64,000 nt of DNA, from positions 1 to 64,000 of the forward strand of contig QJWJ01000358.1 in assembly GCA_003235365.1 (NCBI GenBank). Direction: 5' to 3'. Within the stretch, counting starts at the first letter, position 1. Each line of letters starts with the position of its first letter. A program made the position numbers and the translations under genes. Positions 17,362 through 26,529 of the stretch are shown piece after piece. The DNA is from Deltaproteobacteria bacterium (GTDB lineage Bacteria; Myxococcota_A; Polyangia; Polyangiales; Polyangiaceae). The notes under the pieces are model-generated. The model saw only the letters and a program-made list of their open reading frames with translations. It had not been told where the DNA came from and searched no databases.

Positions 17362-17420
17362 TTCGTGGGCTCGGTGTTTGTGGCGGCTCGGTTGGCGGTT
17401 GATGCGCTCGTCGTATGGGC

Positions 17421-18617
17421 CTAGACGCTCTCGATCAGTTGTGAATACGCTTCGACAGAGCGCTGCGCATCCAAGTCGTCGATTGACAAGCTCCACGGTT
17501 CGTTCGTCGTCAAGCTGTCATCGAGTCGTACCGGCAAGTCTGCCGCATCCGCGCGCAACGACAAGCCCAGGCCGCGTTCTTGGATGAAGGGTTCCACGGC
17601 GCCACCGTAGTTCAGGGACAAAGTGGGCCGACCGAGTGCGGCGTGTTCGACCAATTTCGTGGTCACTTGGGTGAGTGCCACTGCAACAGGACCGTTGAAG
17701 TGCAGGGCGTAGCGCGCGGAGGCCGCCAGCGCGAATGCGTCGCGCTGAGGCCCGTGGCCATGCAGCTCGAGTTGGCCTGAGTGGACCAGGTCTTCGAAAT
17801 CGCGAGCGAGGGTCGGCGGGATGCGCCCCATGAAAGCTGCGCGCACCGGACGTCCTTCGTCGCGCCGCCGCCGAACCCACTGCAAAAACAGTGTGGCGGG
17901 CACGTCTCGGCCATTCGCCAAAGCCCCGATGTACGCAAAATCGAGCCGAGCCGGCGCCGAACTGCGGCAAGAGCGAACCTGCTCGAGATCCACTCCGTTG
18001 GCGATGGTGCGGGTGTGATGGTGGCCGGACAACTTTGCAAACAGTGCGGTCATCTCGTCGGTCACGGAGACGAGGCAATCGGCGGTCATCGTGGCCTCGG
18101 CGAAGGCATCACCCGCGACACCCGAAGCCGGCTCCGTCAGCCACGGATCTCGAAAGTCTTGGATCAGTTTGAGTTCCGGGTGGCGCTGTTTGATTCGGGC
18201 GGCCCAGAGGTTCACCGAAAACGGTGCTCCCGTGGCAACGAGCACAGGGACGCCGTTTGCCCGCAGCAGGCGTTCTGCCGCAGGTACCATGAACCAGTGC
18301 CAGTGAGCCGCATCGTCGCTGCTGCAGCGATCGAACGCGCTCAACGTCCATCTTCGCAGCCGCTTCCCCGCGCCGGTCGTCGGCATTTTCACTGCTTTTA
18401 GCGCGTGCGGATAACCGGAGAGCGTGCGGGTGACGTGGATCTTCGTGTGCTCGGTGCCTGCGAACCAATCCATCTCCGGTCCTCGGGGCCAATTGACGCT
18501 CAAGACTTCCACTCGATGTCCGAGGCGCGCCAGACCGGCGCTCAACCGTGCCCAGCGGTAAGCCCCGACGCGGCTGTATGGCGGGTATCGAAACGAGAGC
18601 AGCAAGATCGAACGCAT
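17421..18617 (-). CDS. Glycosyltransferase family 4
   Basis: This 398-residue GT-B type protein starts SILLLSFRYPPYSRVGAYR. The motif LKLIQDFRDPWL is shared with the GT4 at 12382-13722 (DIRDPW). The donor domain carries RLDFAYIGALANGRD and TKLVEHAALGRPTLSL with a downstream acidic residue. A retaining glycosyltransferase for a surface glycan is likely. The gene lies in a minus-strand run of methyltransferase, GT4 and the NDPK/kinase fusion with gaps of 5 and about 59 bases, so probably one operon. Confidence 0.88.
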   Translation of the reverse strand: MRSILLLSFRYPPYSRVGAYRWARLSAGLARLGHRVEVLSVNWPRGPEMDWFAGTEHTKIHVTRTLSGYPHALKAVKMPTTGAGKRLRRWTLSAFDRCSSDDAAHWHWFMVPAAERLLRANGVPVLVATGAPFSVNLWAARIKQRHPELKLIQDFRDPWLTEPASGVAGDAFAEATMTADCLVSVTDEMTALFAKLSGHHHTRTIANGVDLEQVRSCRSSAPARLDFAYIGALANGRDVPATLFLQWVRRRRDEGRPVRAAFMGRIPPTLARDFEDLVHSGQLELHGHGPQRDAFALAASARYALHFNGPVAVALTQVTTKLVEHAALGRPTLSLNYGGAVEPFIQERGLGLSLRADAADLPVRLDDSLTTNEPWSLSIDDLDAQRSVEAYSQLIESV

Positions 18618-18622
18618 GACGG

Positions 18623-19615
18623 TCAGCGTGTCGTGGGCGAGCTACCGAGTCTCAGGCGACGGATTGCGCGTAAGGAGTAGCCCAACAGGGCGGCACCGGT
18701 GCGCTTGGCGTCGCCGCGCATCAGGCCACGAAGCGGACGGGGATCTCGCCGAAGCAACGCGCGAGTCAGCCTGGCTCCGGCTGCGTCCGGAGTGCGTCTC
18801 TCGCTGGGGGTCGACTTTTCGCAAAGCGCACGGACGACCAGCCGCGGTTGGGTGTAGTGCCAGGCGAAGACACAGTTCAGCGGGCGCAACCCAACGCGCT
18901 CCAGCAAAGTACTCAAGCTCGTGGTCTGAAAGCAATTGATGGACGTCAGCGGTGGCGTTCGAGGAGGCTGTCTGCCGAACAGGTCCATCGGCACCTCGAC
19001 CAGCAGGACGCCGTCGTCGTTGAGGTGCGCGCGGGCTCGCGACAAGAGCTTCGCCGGCTCCGCCGAGTGCTCCAAAGTGGAATCGAGACAAATCGCGTCG
19101 AACCTGGCCGTCGAATCGAGTGCATCGAGCCCCGCACCCAGTCGAACCACCCCGGGCAGGGCGCTGGGCGTCGAGTCGACGATGAAGACGACGTTGCCAC
19201 GATTGGCGATTGAGGTCAGGTGGCGTCCATCCCCCCCGCCAATGGACAACACTCGCGACCGATGCACCAAATGATCTTCGAGTTCGTCGGCGAGGCACAG
19301 TGCGTGCAGCCCGTCGATGGCGCCGCTCACGGAAGGTTGCAGGTTCGGCTCGTCGCTTGATTGCAGAGGCTCAGCCAATTGGGTGGCTTCCGTTTCGTCG
19401 GGGCGCGGCATGAAGCAGACGAAGCCACAACGCTTGCACACCCTGAACTCCACGTCGTGACTCGTTTGGCCAGCCGCGTCGAGCAGGGCGATGAGCCGCG
19501 CAGCGGCAGTTCGATCCGTGATTGCCGCGTGCATGTCGATCGAGGACAGTGCCCGTTTGCAGAGCACCTCCCAGGTCTCGTTTCCGCACGCGGCACATGC
19601 CGGATCTCTGTGCAT
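18623..19615 (-). CDS. SAM-dependent methyltransferase with N-terminal zinc-binding module
   Basis: This 330-residue protein begins with CAACGNETWEVLC and a second CKRCGF pair (about residues 8-63), a four-cysteine zinc-binding module seen in sugar C-methyltransferases. The Rossmann core follows: VLSIGGGDGRHLTSIA (motif I), FDAICLDSTLEHSAEP and VLLVEVPMDLFG. A Pro/Arg-rich, less conserved C-terminus closes it. It is the first gene of the minus-strand glycan run. Methylation of a sugar or capping of the glycan is likely but not shown. Confidence 0.85.
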   Translation of the reverse strand: MHRDPACAACGNETWEVLCKRALSSIDMHAAITDRTAAARLIALLDAAGQTSHDVEFRVCKRCGFVCFMPRPDETEATQLAEPLQSSDEPNLQPSVSGAIDGLHALCLADELEDHLVHRSRVLSIGGGDGRHLTSIANRGNVVFIVDSTPSALPGVVRLGAGLDALDSTARFDAICLDSTLEHSAEPAKLLSRARAHLNDDGVLLVEVPMDLFGRQPPRTPPLTSINCFQTTSLSTLLERVGLRPLNCVFAWHYTQPRLVVRALCEKSTPSERRTPDAAGARLTRALLRRDPRPLRGLMRGDAKRTGAALLGYSLRAIRRLRLGSSPTTR

Positions 19616-19778
19616 GGTTCACCCTAACAGGACGGTGCCCGTGACCACAGCGGGTAAATCCGTCGCACGCTGCGAACGGGTTCTCCCCCGCTCGAACAGC
19701 GGTTCGGCCCGGCTCTTCGAGGCGCGACGAAGCGACGGTGCGTCGAATCAGCCAGAACCCTCGCGTCCTGCCCCTGTG

Positions 19779-22010
19779 TCAGTCCACGGCGCGAGAAGGC
19801 GGGCTCGCTTCCTCGACCGGGCCGATGCACTGCGCGACTACCTCTGCGAGGCGGGCCCGCGTGTAGGGCTTCTTGATGAACGCCAGCGGCGACAAGTCTT
19901 CGATCGAATCTTCCGAGAATCCCGAAACGACGACCAGACGGACGCCTGGCGCTACGCGCCGCAACCGCTCCGCGACTTGCGGACCGGTGAGCGTGGGCAT
20001 CACCATGTCCAGCAAGACCAAGTCGACGCGACCATGGTTCTTCTCGAAGTACTCGACGGCGCGGGCCGGATCTTCGAACGCAACCGAGTCGTAGCCCAGT
20101 GACAGTAGCAGTTTGTCACAGACCGCCAACGCGACACGATCGTCGTCGACGACCAAGATCGTGCCCTTTCCGTGCGGTGGGGCAGGGCGAGTCGACGGCT
20201 GTTCTGGTCGCTGTCGAGTACTCGGCAGGAACACTCCGAAGCGGGTACCCTCGTTCGCCTTCGAACTGAGCGAAATTCGCCCGCCGTGATCGACGATCAC
20301 TCCGTACGCCGTCGATAGACCCAAGCCGGTGCCCTGGCCGACTTTCTTGGTCGTGAAGAACGGATCAAACACGCGATGTCGCAGGTTGTCGGGGATCCCC
20401 AGGCCGGTATCGGCCACCACGATTTCGATCCAATCCACCACGTCTGCATCGCCACCGACCCCTTCGGGAACTTCACCATGAAAGTCAGCGACACTCAGGG
20501 TCAGGACGCCTCCTCGAGGCATCGCGTCCCTCGCATTGACCGCGAGGTTGAGGATGGCACTCTCCAGGTGTGACTCGTCTCCGACGACCCAGGCCGGCTG
20601 GGCTGCGGCGACTTCGATGCGAATGCGCCGGTCGGCGGTGCGCTTGATCATCTTGGCGACCCGCGTGACGACCCGTGCGCAATCGACGGGAGCCGCGATT
20701 CGTGATTTGTGTCGCGAGAAGGTCAGCAACTGCTCGGTCAGATCCGACGCTTGACGCGAAGCCGTGAGAATTGCCTCGAGAGCTTCGTGGAGCGTTCCCG
20801 TCGTTTCGGGGAGGAACAGTTCTGCGTATCCCATGATGCCAGTGAGCAGGTTGTTGAAGTCGTGCGCCACACCGCCCGCGAGTCGTCCGAGCGCCTCCAT
20901 CTTTTGCGATTCTCGAACGCGCTGCTCGAGCTCCGAACGTTCGGTAACGTCGCGTGCCACGATCAGCGCTAGCCGTTCTGAAGTCGACGTGTCGGGGAGG
21001 ATGGGAACAGCGACGGCCTCGAACCTACGCCTCCCCGCGGGCACGTCGAGCTCGTAGTCGAAACGTGTTCGCTCTCCCTTGTCCATCGTTGCGACCAGAG
21101 TTTCGGTGAGCCGCTGTCCAAGCGGTTGTCCGACGACGTCAACCAGCGAGCGCCCGATCAAGAGGTTTTCGTCCTTGGCGAGCAATTCGGGCGGACCAGC
21201 CAAGACGTCCCGATAGACGCCGTGATGATCGACGAGAAATACCAGGTCGGGCAACGCGTCGAGCAGGGCGCGCATCCGCGCGTCGCTTGCCAGCTGCTCG
21301 GCGCGTCGGGCTGCCAACTCGTCCAGCATGGCGTTGAAACTGTCGTAGAGTACGCCGACCTCATCGGCACCCTGGTGCTGAACGCGTTCGGTGAGGTCGG
21401 GCGCGTGCTGCACGCGTCGGGCCGCGGCGGCCAATCGCAGGACGGGCAGGGTGATCAGTCGCTGCAGCCGAAGGGCCATCAAGCCGCAGAGTATGAATAA
21501 TCCCAAGAGGATTGCGCCGGATTCCAGATAGGCGCGCTCGAGCTGCGCCTCCAGTTTGGCGGTGCTCGTCTGGAGCAGCAGATGTCCCACGGTGCGCCCC
21601 TCGTGCACTACCGGCACGTACGCGGTGTTGGTCGTCTCATCGCTCCACATCGTTGCCGATGGGGACTCGGTCGGGCTGGTGCAGGTGGGATGCTCGGACG
21701 TGGTGAACGTCGCAAGCGGCGCCTCGTGGCTGCCGAGGAGGGTCGCGCAAGCGACGTCAGGTGTGCTTCGCAGTTTGGCCAGCAACTCTTCGGCGCCTTC
21801 GCGATCGTCGAACACGACGGCGGCGGCGCTGTACTCTGCCACCGTGAAAGCGAGCGCGCGGGCATGTTCCAGCGCGTCGGCGCGTTGGGCATGCTCATGC
21901 CGGATGAGGGTGATGCCGGTTGCAGCAGCGAAACCCGTGCTTGCGAGCACGGCCACCAGCAAGGCTATCTTGCCGCCGATTGGCAGATCGCTCCACCAAC
22001 TGCGAGTCAA
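19779..22010 (-). CDS. Hybrid sensor histidine kinase (periplasmic sensor, HAMP, PAS, HisKA, HATPase, REC)
   Basis: This 743-residue membrane kinase has TM1 at about 14-32 and an extracytoplasmic sensor region at 35-160 resembling CHASE8-type domains. TM2 lies near 163-182 and a HAMP region at 184-236. A PAS domain follows at 245-365, then HisKA with H383 in LAGGVAHDFNNLLTG. HATPase boxes are NLAVNARDAM, ADTGLGIP and GQGTGLGLSTAYG. A receiver domain closes the protein from about 616, with D668 in LVLLDMVMP and the FIKKPY lysine. The first codon is TTG, overlapping the stop of the upstream yfiR-like gene by four bases, so translation is probably coupled. No DNA-binding output is encoded beside it. 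Confidence 0.9.
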   Translation of the reverse strand: MTRSWWSDLPIGGKIALLVAVLASTGFAAATGITLIRHEHAQRADALEHARALAFTVAEYSAAAVVFDDREGAEELLAKLRSTPDVACATLLGSHEAPLATFTTSEHPTCTSPTESPSATMWSDETTNTAYVPVVHEGRTVGHLLLQTSTAKLEAQLERAYLESGAILLGLFILCGLMALRLQRLITLPVLRLAAAARRVQHAPDLTERVQHQGADEVGVLYDSFNAMLDELAARRAEQLASDARMRALLDALPDLVFLVDHHGVYRDVLAGPPELLAKDENLLIGRSLVDVVGQPLGQRLTETLVATMDKGERTRFDYELDVPAGRRRFEAVAVPILPDTSTSERLALIVARDVTERSELEQRVRESQKMEALGRLAGGVAHDFNNLLTGIMGYAELFLPETTGTLHEALEAILTASRQASDLTEQLLTFSRHKSRIAAPVDCARVVTRVAKMIKRTADRRIRIEVAAAQPAWVVGDESHLESAILNLAVNARDAMPRGGVLTLSVADFHGEVPEGVGGDADVVDWIEIVVADTGLGIPDNLRHRVFDPFFTTKKVGQGTGLGLSTAYGVIVDHGGRISLSSKANEGTRFGVFLPSTRQRPEQPSTRPAPPHGKGTILVVDDDRVALAVCDKLLLSLGYDSVAFEDPARAVEYFEKNHGRVDLVLLDMVMPTLTGPQVAERLRRVAPGVRLVVVSGFSEDSIEDLSPLAFIKKPYTRARLAEVVAQCIGPVEEASPPSRAVD

Positions 22011-22534
22011 GCGTCCCTCACGATGCGAGCGAGCGACAGCAGCTTGTAGCTTGCGCTGAGCTGGTGACGCTTCAAGCAGTCAGGATTGATCTCGAAGCGG
22101 CTCTTGCCGTTCTCTTCGTAGAAGTTGACGGCCGCGCCGAGCCGCGTTGCGCCCGGGGCATGCGTGGCGATCAAGACGGGTTGCTTTGCCAGCTTCTCCG
22201 CGATTCTGGTGAGTGAGCGAACTCGATCGGCGGACACGTAGACGAGGTGTACAGGTCGCCAAGGACCCTCGTTCGGCACTTGATGGACCTCGACGTCGAC
22301 ACCGTGAAGGTGTTGGGTTTCGGATAGGCGCCGCAGCGGTGCGTAGCGATCCGAGTTGCCGAACACGCCAATCTGGAACTTCCGTTCGAATGCTTGCGGC
22401 CAACGGATGAACCCGGCCATGCGATAGATCAACGCCGCTTCGATCTGAGCGGTGGAGTATCCGCATGCACCTTCCCGAACGCGCAGCCCCATGCCGAGCG
22501 CCAGTGCAAGTTGGACCAGTTGTCTTCGCTTCAT
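22007..22534 (-). CDS. YfiR/HmsC family periplasmic protein (DUF4154)
   Basis: This 175-residue secreted protein has a signal peptide (MKRRQLVQLALALGMGL). The family core is present: YRMAGFIRWP, FQIGVFGNSD, HLVYVSADR and the closing GAAVNFYEENGKSRFEINP. In Pseudomonas, YfiR is a periplasmic repressor of the diguanylate cyclase YfiN. Here its partner by position is a hybrid histidine kinase whose extracytoplasmic sensor is of the same general kind. The gene's stop overlaps the kinase start. An A-rich run on the coding strand precedes it by about 20 bases. Confidence 0.85.
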   Translation of the reverse strand: MKRRQLVQLALALGMGLRVREGACGYSTAQIEAALIYRMAGFIRWPQAFERKFQIGVFGNSDRYAPLRRLSETQHLHGVDVEVHQVPNEGPWRPVHLVYVSADRVRSLTRIAEKLAKQPVLIATHAPGATRLGAAVNFYEENGKSRFEINPDCLKRHQLSASYKLLSLARIVRDA

Positions 22535-22554
22535 TCCGCGTTGGGTGCTGTTCG

Positions 22555-22565
22555 TTTTTTTTTTT
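22555..22565. other. Eleven-base T tract in divergent promoter region
   Basis: An uninterrupted run of eleven T (A on the minus strand) stands 20 bases upstream of the yfiR-like start codon. It lies in the 300-base gap before the divergent TonB-receptor gene. Such a run is out of keeping with the surrounding GC-rich sequence. It could act as an A-tract promoter element or be phase-variable. The rest of the gap shows no clear motif beyond the receptor ribosome-binding site. Confidence 0.45.
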
Positions 22566-22834
22566 GCGATCTTGGACCAGCTCGAAGTCGCGAGTTCCGA
22601 CGGGGGGACACGGTGCGCCCTTCAAGCGCCTTCGCCCACACGGTACAGCGGACATTTTCTCGACGAATCTACCCATCGCCGGCTTTCGTCGCCAGTTTCG
22701 TCTCGGCTCGATACGCGGTGAACCACAATGTCCTACCTTGGTGCGTCCGGTTCGGACGCTTTCCGAGGGGGCGCGACGGAGCGAAGGTTGTGACGCCTTG
22801 CGCCCGTCGCTATGGTGCGGCTCGAGGAGGTGGA

Positions 22835-24919
22835 GTGAGCCGATCTTTGCGATGTCGTCTGTCGCTTGGCCCCTTCGTCGCGGCGCTCGCATTGGCGCCT
22901 CGAGCGGAGGCGATGGGAAATGCCACGAGCGACGAAACACCACTGATGGATCTCACGCTCGAGGAACTGATGACGGTGCGTTCCAGCGTTGCTGGCAAGG
23001 TACCGGAGAAGAGCGCTCAAGTGCCGGGGACGGTTTGGGTGGCTACGGCGGAGACGATGGAACGCCATGGCTTGTACACCGTCGCCGATCTCGCCGACAT
23101 CACGCCGGGCTACTCGAGCTATACGGTCTTTGGCGAACGTGTTCTGAGCACGCGTGGACAAAAGGCAGGCAGCTTCAACAACAACAAGCATTTGTTGCTC
23201 GTGGATGGCATTCCCGTCAATCACGCGAAGGGCTACAAGGCGTCGACCGAGTACGAACTGCCGTTGTTCATGGCCGAACAGGTCGAGTTCCTCAGCGGTC
23301 CGTCTTCCGCGCTATACGGAACGAGCGCGTTTCTCGGCGTGGTCAGTGTCGTGCCCAAGCGACTCGAACTGCCGGGAAGCCTGGTCGAGTCGCGGGTGGG
23401 CTTGGGAACACCGGGGTTCGAGCGGCGCGCACTTGCCAACCTGTTGCATCGTGACACGTCCACGTCCACGAGTATCAACCTCGGGTATACGTCGCGGTAC
23501 GCAACCGCCGACGCCGTAGGCGCCGAGGCGTCAGCGCTGCAGCGCAACTGGGACGACCAAGACTCGATCTTTCTGCGTCTGGCTCACGAGTCCGTGTCCG
23601 GGGCCAGCGAAGGCTTGGGCGCAGGCCTCATCTACATGGACAAGACCGGGGGACTCGGTGAGTTCTGGACTGGGGACTTTTCCAGCGAGCTCAACGAGCT
23701 GCGTTGGACCACCCTGGTGCCCTACGTTCGCTTTCAACGGGACGTCTCCCGGGTTTTGGGGATCAACGCGTACGTCAAGTACAACCTCTCCCGTGAGAAG
23801 GGCGTCACCGTGCCTTTCGATCGGGCCGCCTACGAGGACTACGACGGAACCGGGCCGGTGTTTGCTTCCTACGACCAGTTCGTCAACGATGTGGAGGCGT
23901 CGGTCGAGCTGCGTGTTCACAGGGGACGTCGCTTCGAATTGATCACCGGGTACAGTTTCGATACCCGCGCGCAGAGCAGTCCGGCTGATGAGGGGCACAG
24001 CCGCGTGGTCGAGGCGGATCAGGTGCCGCCACTGACCGATGACGTCGACGTCGAATCACCGCGTGTCACCACGCTGTCGGCATACGCTCAGGTTCGCTCT
24101 CGGCTTCCCGTGTTTCACGAGCTGTCATTGATCGGCGGGGCCCGCCTCGACAGTTCGCTGACTGCCGACGAACAGTTCATCCGACTTTCGCCGCGGGTAG
24201 GCATCGTTCAACAGTTCGTGGAATCGTTTGCGCTCAAGGCCCTGTACAGCACGGCGCTTCGCGCGCCGGGCATCAAAGAGTACGGACTCAACGAGGAAGC
24301 CCGAGCGACCCTCCGCAGCACCGGGGGCGATGTCGACGGGATCCGGACCCTGGGGGCGGAGACCACCGAGTCGTTCGAGTTGGCCGCAGTGTACTCGTCG
24401 GAGCGGATCCGGTTTGAAGCCAGCGGCTTCTCCAGCAACACCAGCGACGCCCTCAACGGCGTTCGCTACGAGGGGCAAAACATCTTCGCCAACGGCTCCG
24501 AAGCGGTGCAAACCGTGGGGTTGACTCTCGATGCCAGCGCGAGCGTGGCCCCGGGCCTCGAGTTGCTGTCGAATTACGCTTACTCGACGCCCGTTGACGA
24601 CTCCATCGCAGACGAGGTTCCCGAACACGACTTCCACGCGGGGGCAAGCTATCTGGCAAGCTGGGCGGCAAACGTGCGCGCGACGGTTTGGGTACGCTGG
24701 GTCAGCGGCTACTACTTGCCTGACAAGTCGATGGACACTTCGCCGGGGTTCGCGCGCATCGATGCCAACCTGCTCGTGCCGGCGACGGAGCGCCTGCGGG
24801 TCGAGTTGCTGGGGAGAAACCTGCTGGGGAGCACTGAATACTACCCATTTGGCGGCGTTCGGCAGGTACCGTTACCCCAGCGCACCCTGATGCTGAGCCT
24901 GGTTTACCATTCGCAGTGA
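22835..24919 (+). CDS. TonB-dependent outer-membrane receptor
   Basis: This 694-residue protein starts at the GTG at 22835, preceded by gaggagg. A signal peptide follows (LRCRLSLGPFVAALALAPRA). The plug domain begins with DLTLEELMTV and contains VADLADITPGYSSY, LLLVDGIPVNH, FLSGPSSALYGTSAFLG and VVSVVPKR. A long beta-barrel region follows, with alternating aromatic strands, ending TLMLSLVYHSQ. The plug type (LEELM, then KVPEKSAQVPG) is that of receptors found beside YfiR-like proteins and signalling kinases. The substrate is unknown. The ligand seen by the receptor may be reported to the divergent YfiR/kinase pair. Confidence 0.92.
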   Translation: MSRSLRCRLSLGPFVAALALAPRAEAMGNATSDETPLMDLTLEELMTVRSSVAGKVPEKSAQVPGTVWVATAETMERHGLYTVADLADITPGYSSYTVFGERVLSTRGQKAGSFNNNKHLLLVDGIPVNHAKGYKASTEYELPLFMAEQVEFLSGPSSALYGTSAFLGVVSVVPKRLELPGSLVESRVGLGTPGFERRALANLLHRDTSTSTSINLGYTSRYATADAVGAEASALQRNWDDQDSIFLRLAHESVSGASEGLGAGLIYMDKTGGLGEFWTGDFSSELNELRWTTLVPYVRFQRDVSRVLGINAYVKYNLSREKGVTVPFDRAAYEDYDGTGPVFASYDQFVNDVEASVELRVHRGRRFELITGYSFDTRAQSSPADEGHSRVVEADQVPPLTDDVDVESPRVTTLSAYAQVRSRLPVFHELSLIGGARLDSSLTADEQFIRLSPRVGIVQQFVESFALKALYSTALRAPGIKEYGLNEEARATLRSTGGDVDGIRTLGAETTESFELAAVYSSERIRFEASGFSSNTSDALNGVRYEGQNIFANGSEAVQTVGLTLDASASVAPGLELLSNYAYSTPVDDSIADEVPEHDFHAGASYLASWAANVRATVWVRWVSGYYLPDKSMDTSPGFARIDANLLVPATERLRVELLGRNLLGSTEYYPFGGVRQVPLPQRTLMLSLVYHSQ

Positions 24920-24972
24920 AGCGTGGCGCGGGTCACGGCGGTTCGGGGCTCGCCTGCCGCTCCGTCGTCTCG

Positions 24973-26529
24973 TCAGGGAGTTGGAGCTTCGCTGCACTCA
25001 CCGACGTGGTCGATCGGATTGAGGCCGGCGCTGCACGTGCTGTCATACTGTGTACCGTCACAACCGCACACGGGCTCCGACTCGGGTGGACACTGCGGGG
25101 GCTGTTCGCGAAGACACGTGCCGGGGGCGCCGCAGGCGTCGGCGAAGCAGCTCAGTCGGTCGCCGTCCTGGCAGCTAGGACCGCTGCACTCCCAGTCGGA
25201 GTCACAACCCACGTTCGGATCGCATGTACTGCCCACACAGCTGCCGTCGTCGCACGTTGCTTCGAGGACGCAGTTGCCGTCTCGTTCCGTGACCATGCCG
25301 AACAGGCTCAGCTCGTCGCTCCTCGGGCATGCGATTGCGGGGCACGGCCCGAAGCACACGTCCGGCACGTCGTTCACGGGTGACGTGTCGCCGTCGATGA
25401 CCTCGAACACGCAGTCGTCGCTATCCACGTCGCTTCGGCGCGTCGCATACGGTTCGGGGCAACAGTCCGCGGCATTGAAGGCGATGACGCAGGCATCTCC
25501 GTCAGTGACGGGGGCGGGGTCGGTCGTTTTGCATTCGCCTTCGTATTGAATCGGTGCGAGCGGCCCTGCCGTGCACCGGTTGTCGTAGGTGTTGCCGTCG
25601 CACGCACAGACGGGAGCGTAGAACTCCCCGCAGCTGCCGTACTCCGCGTACGTGCACACGCCGACTTCACCACACGTGTCTGCTTTGCACTGCAACCGAC
25701 CTTGGTCGGTGACCGGATCGGTCCACTCGGCGCTGCAGCCGACGACTGGGTCGCAGAGGCTGCCAGGGCAAGAGCCATCTTCGCAGGTCGGCTCGAGCAT
25801 ACAGTTTCCGAGGGCATCTGCCACCGCCATGCCGAACACTCCCGGAGTCTCGAAGGGCGCGCACAACAGTTCCGGACACGAAGGGTAGCAGTGTTGCGGC
25901 AGTCCACTCGGCTGCTGATAGTCGCCGTCGATGATCTCGTACCAGCAGTCTGACTGCTCCAATTCCGAACGCCTTGCGCCGAACGCCTGGGGACAGCATT
26001 CGCTGACGTTCATGACCACGACGCATTCGTCCACGTTGGGCTCGGGCGAGCCCCCGTCCGTGAAGCCCGGCACTGGGCCCGCATCAGCGGAGGCGGGCTC
26101 ATTGGGCGTTGGCTCGCTGGGTCGTGCCGGCGAGGATGGGCTGGGTGATGACCCCTCGCAGGTTGGAGTGCACACGCTTTCGTCACAGCGGTAGGCCGCG
26201 CCTAAGTCCGCGCAATCCCCATCCCGATCGCAGAGCAACGCACACAGCGATTCGGCAGGTCCCTTACTGCAGTCTCCCTCATCGTCGAAGCTGACGTCGC
26301 GGATCATCGAGCATTCGGTGTTGGAGAATCCCTCACACCCACTAGCCGCCTCGCACGGCATCAAGCATCTCTTGGATACGCATTGGCCATCGCTCTTGCA
26401 GTCTGCGTCCGTGGCACACGTTCTCAACCAGTTGGTGTTGCCGCCGTTGTCACCGGGCCCTTTGGTGGCGTCCGCGCCGCAAGAGACGGCGACTAGGAGT
26501 AGCAGGCCTGAGATGAACAGATGTTTCAT
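24973..26529 (-). CDS. Cysteine-rich lipoprotein with two duplicated Kazal-like modules
   Basis: This 518-residue predicted lipoprotein has the signal LFISGLLLLVAVSC with a lipobox at C17. A cysteine-rich region (C..DADCKSDGQC) and a Ser/Pro linker come first. Two homologous units of about 165 residues follow. Each opens with CV(V/I)..N...CCP, has an IIDGD or VIDGD segment and a CxDGSC-G-xxCD stretch. Each closes with a Kazal-like motif, EFYAPVCACDGNTYDNRC or PVCGCDGTQYDSTC. Kazal modules often inhibit serine proteases, but these are far from typical inhibitors. The ATG at 26529 has aagga upstream and overlaps the stop of the preceding gene. Confidence 0.85.
   Translation of the reverse strand: MKHLFISGLLLLVAVSCGADATKGPGDNGGNTNWLRTCATDADCKSDGQCVSKRCLMPCEAASGCEGFSNTECSMIRDVSFDDEGDCSKGPAESLCALLCDRDGDCADLGAAYRCDESVCTPTCEGSSPSPSSPARPSEPTPNEPASADAGPVPGFTDGGSPEPNVDECVVVMNVSECCPQAFGARRSELEQSDCWYEIIDGDYQQPSGLPQHCYPSCPELLCAPFETPGVFGMAVADALGNCMLEPTCEDGSCPGSLCDPVVGCSAEWTDPVTDQGRLQCKADTCGEVGVCTYAEYGSCGEFYAPVCACDGNTYDNRCTAGPLAPIQYEGECKTTDPAPVTDGDACVIAFNAADCCPEPYATRRSDVDSDDCVFEVIDGDTSPVNDVPDVCFGPCPAIACPRSDELSLFGMVTERDGNCVLEATCDDGSCVGSTCDPNVGCDSDWECSGPSCQDGDRLSCFADACGAPGTCLREQPPQCPPESEPVCGCDGTQYDSTCSAGLNPIDHVGECSEAPTP

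Noticed and set aside
22394-22834. N-terminal extension of the TonB receptor
   Set aside because: The signal peptide begins directly after the GTG at 22835, which has a strong ribosome-binding site; the extension overlaps the opposite yfiR gene.
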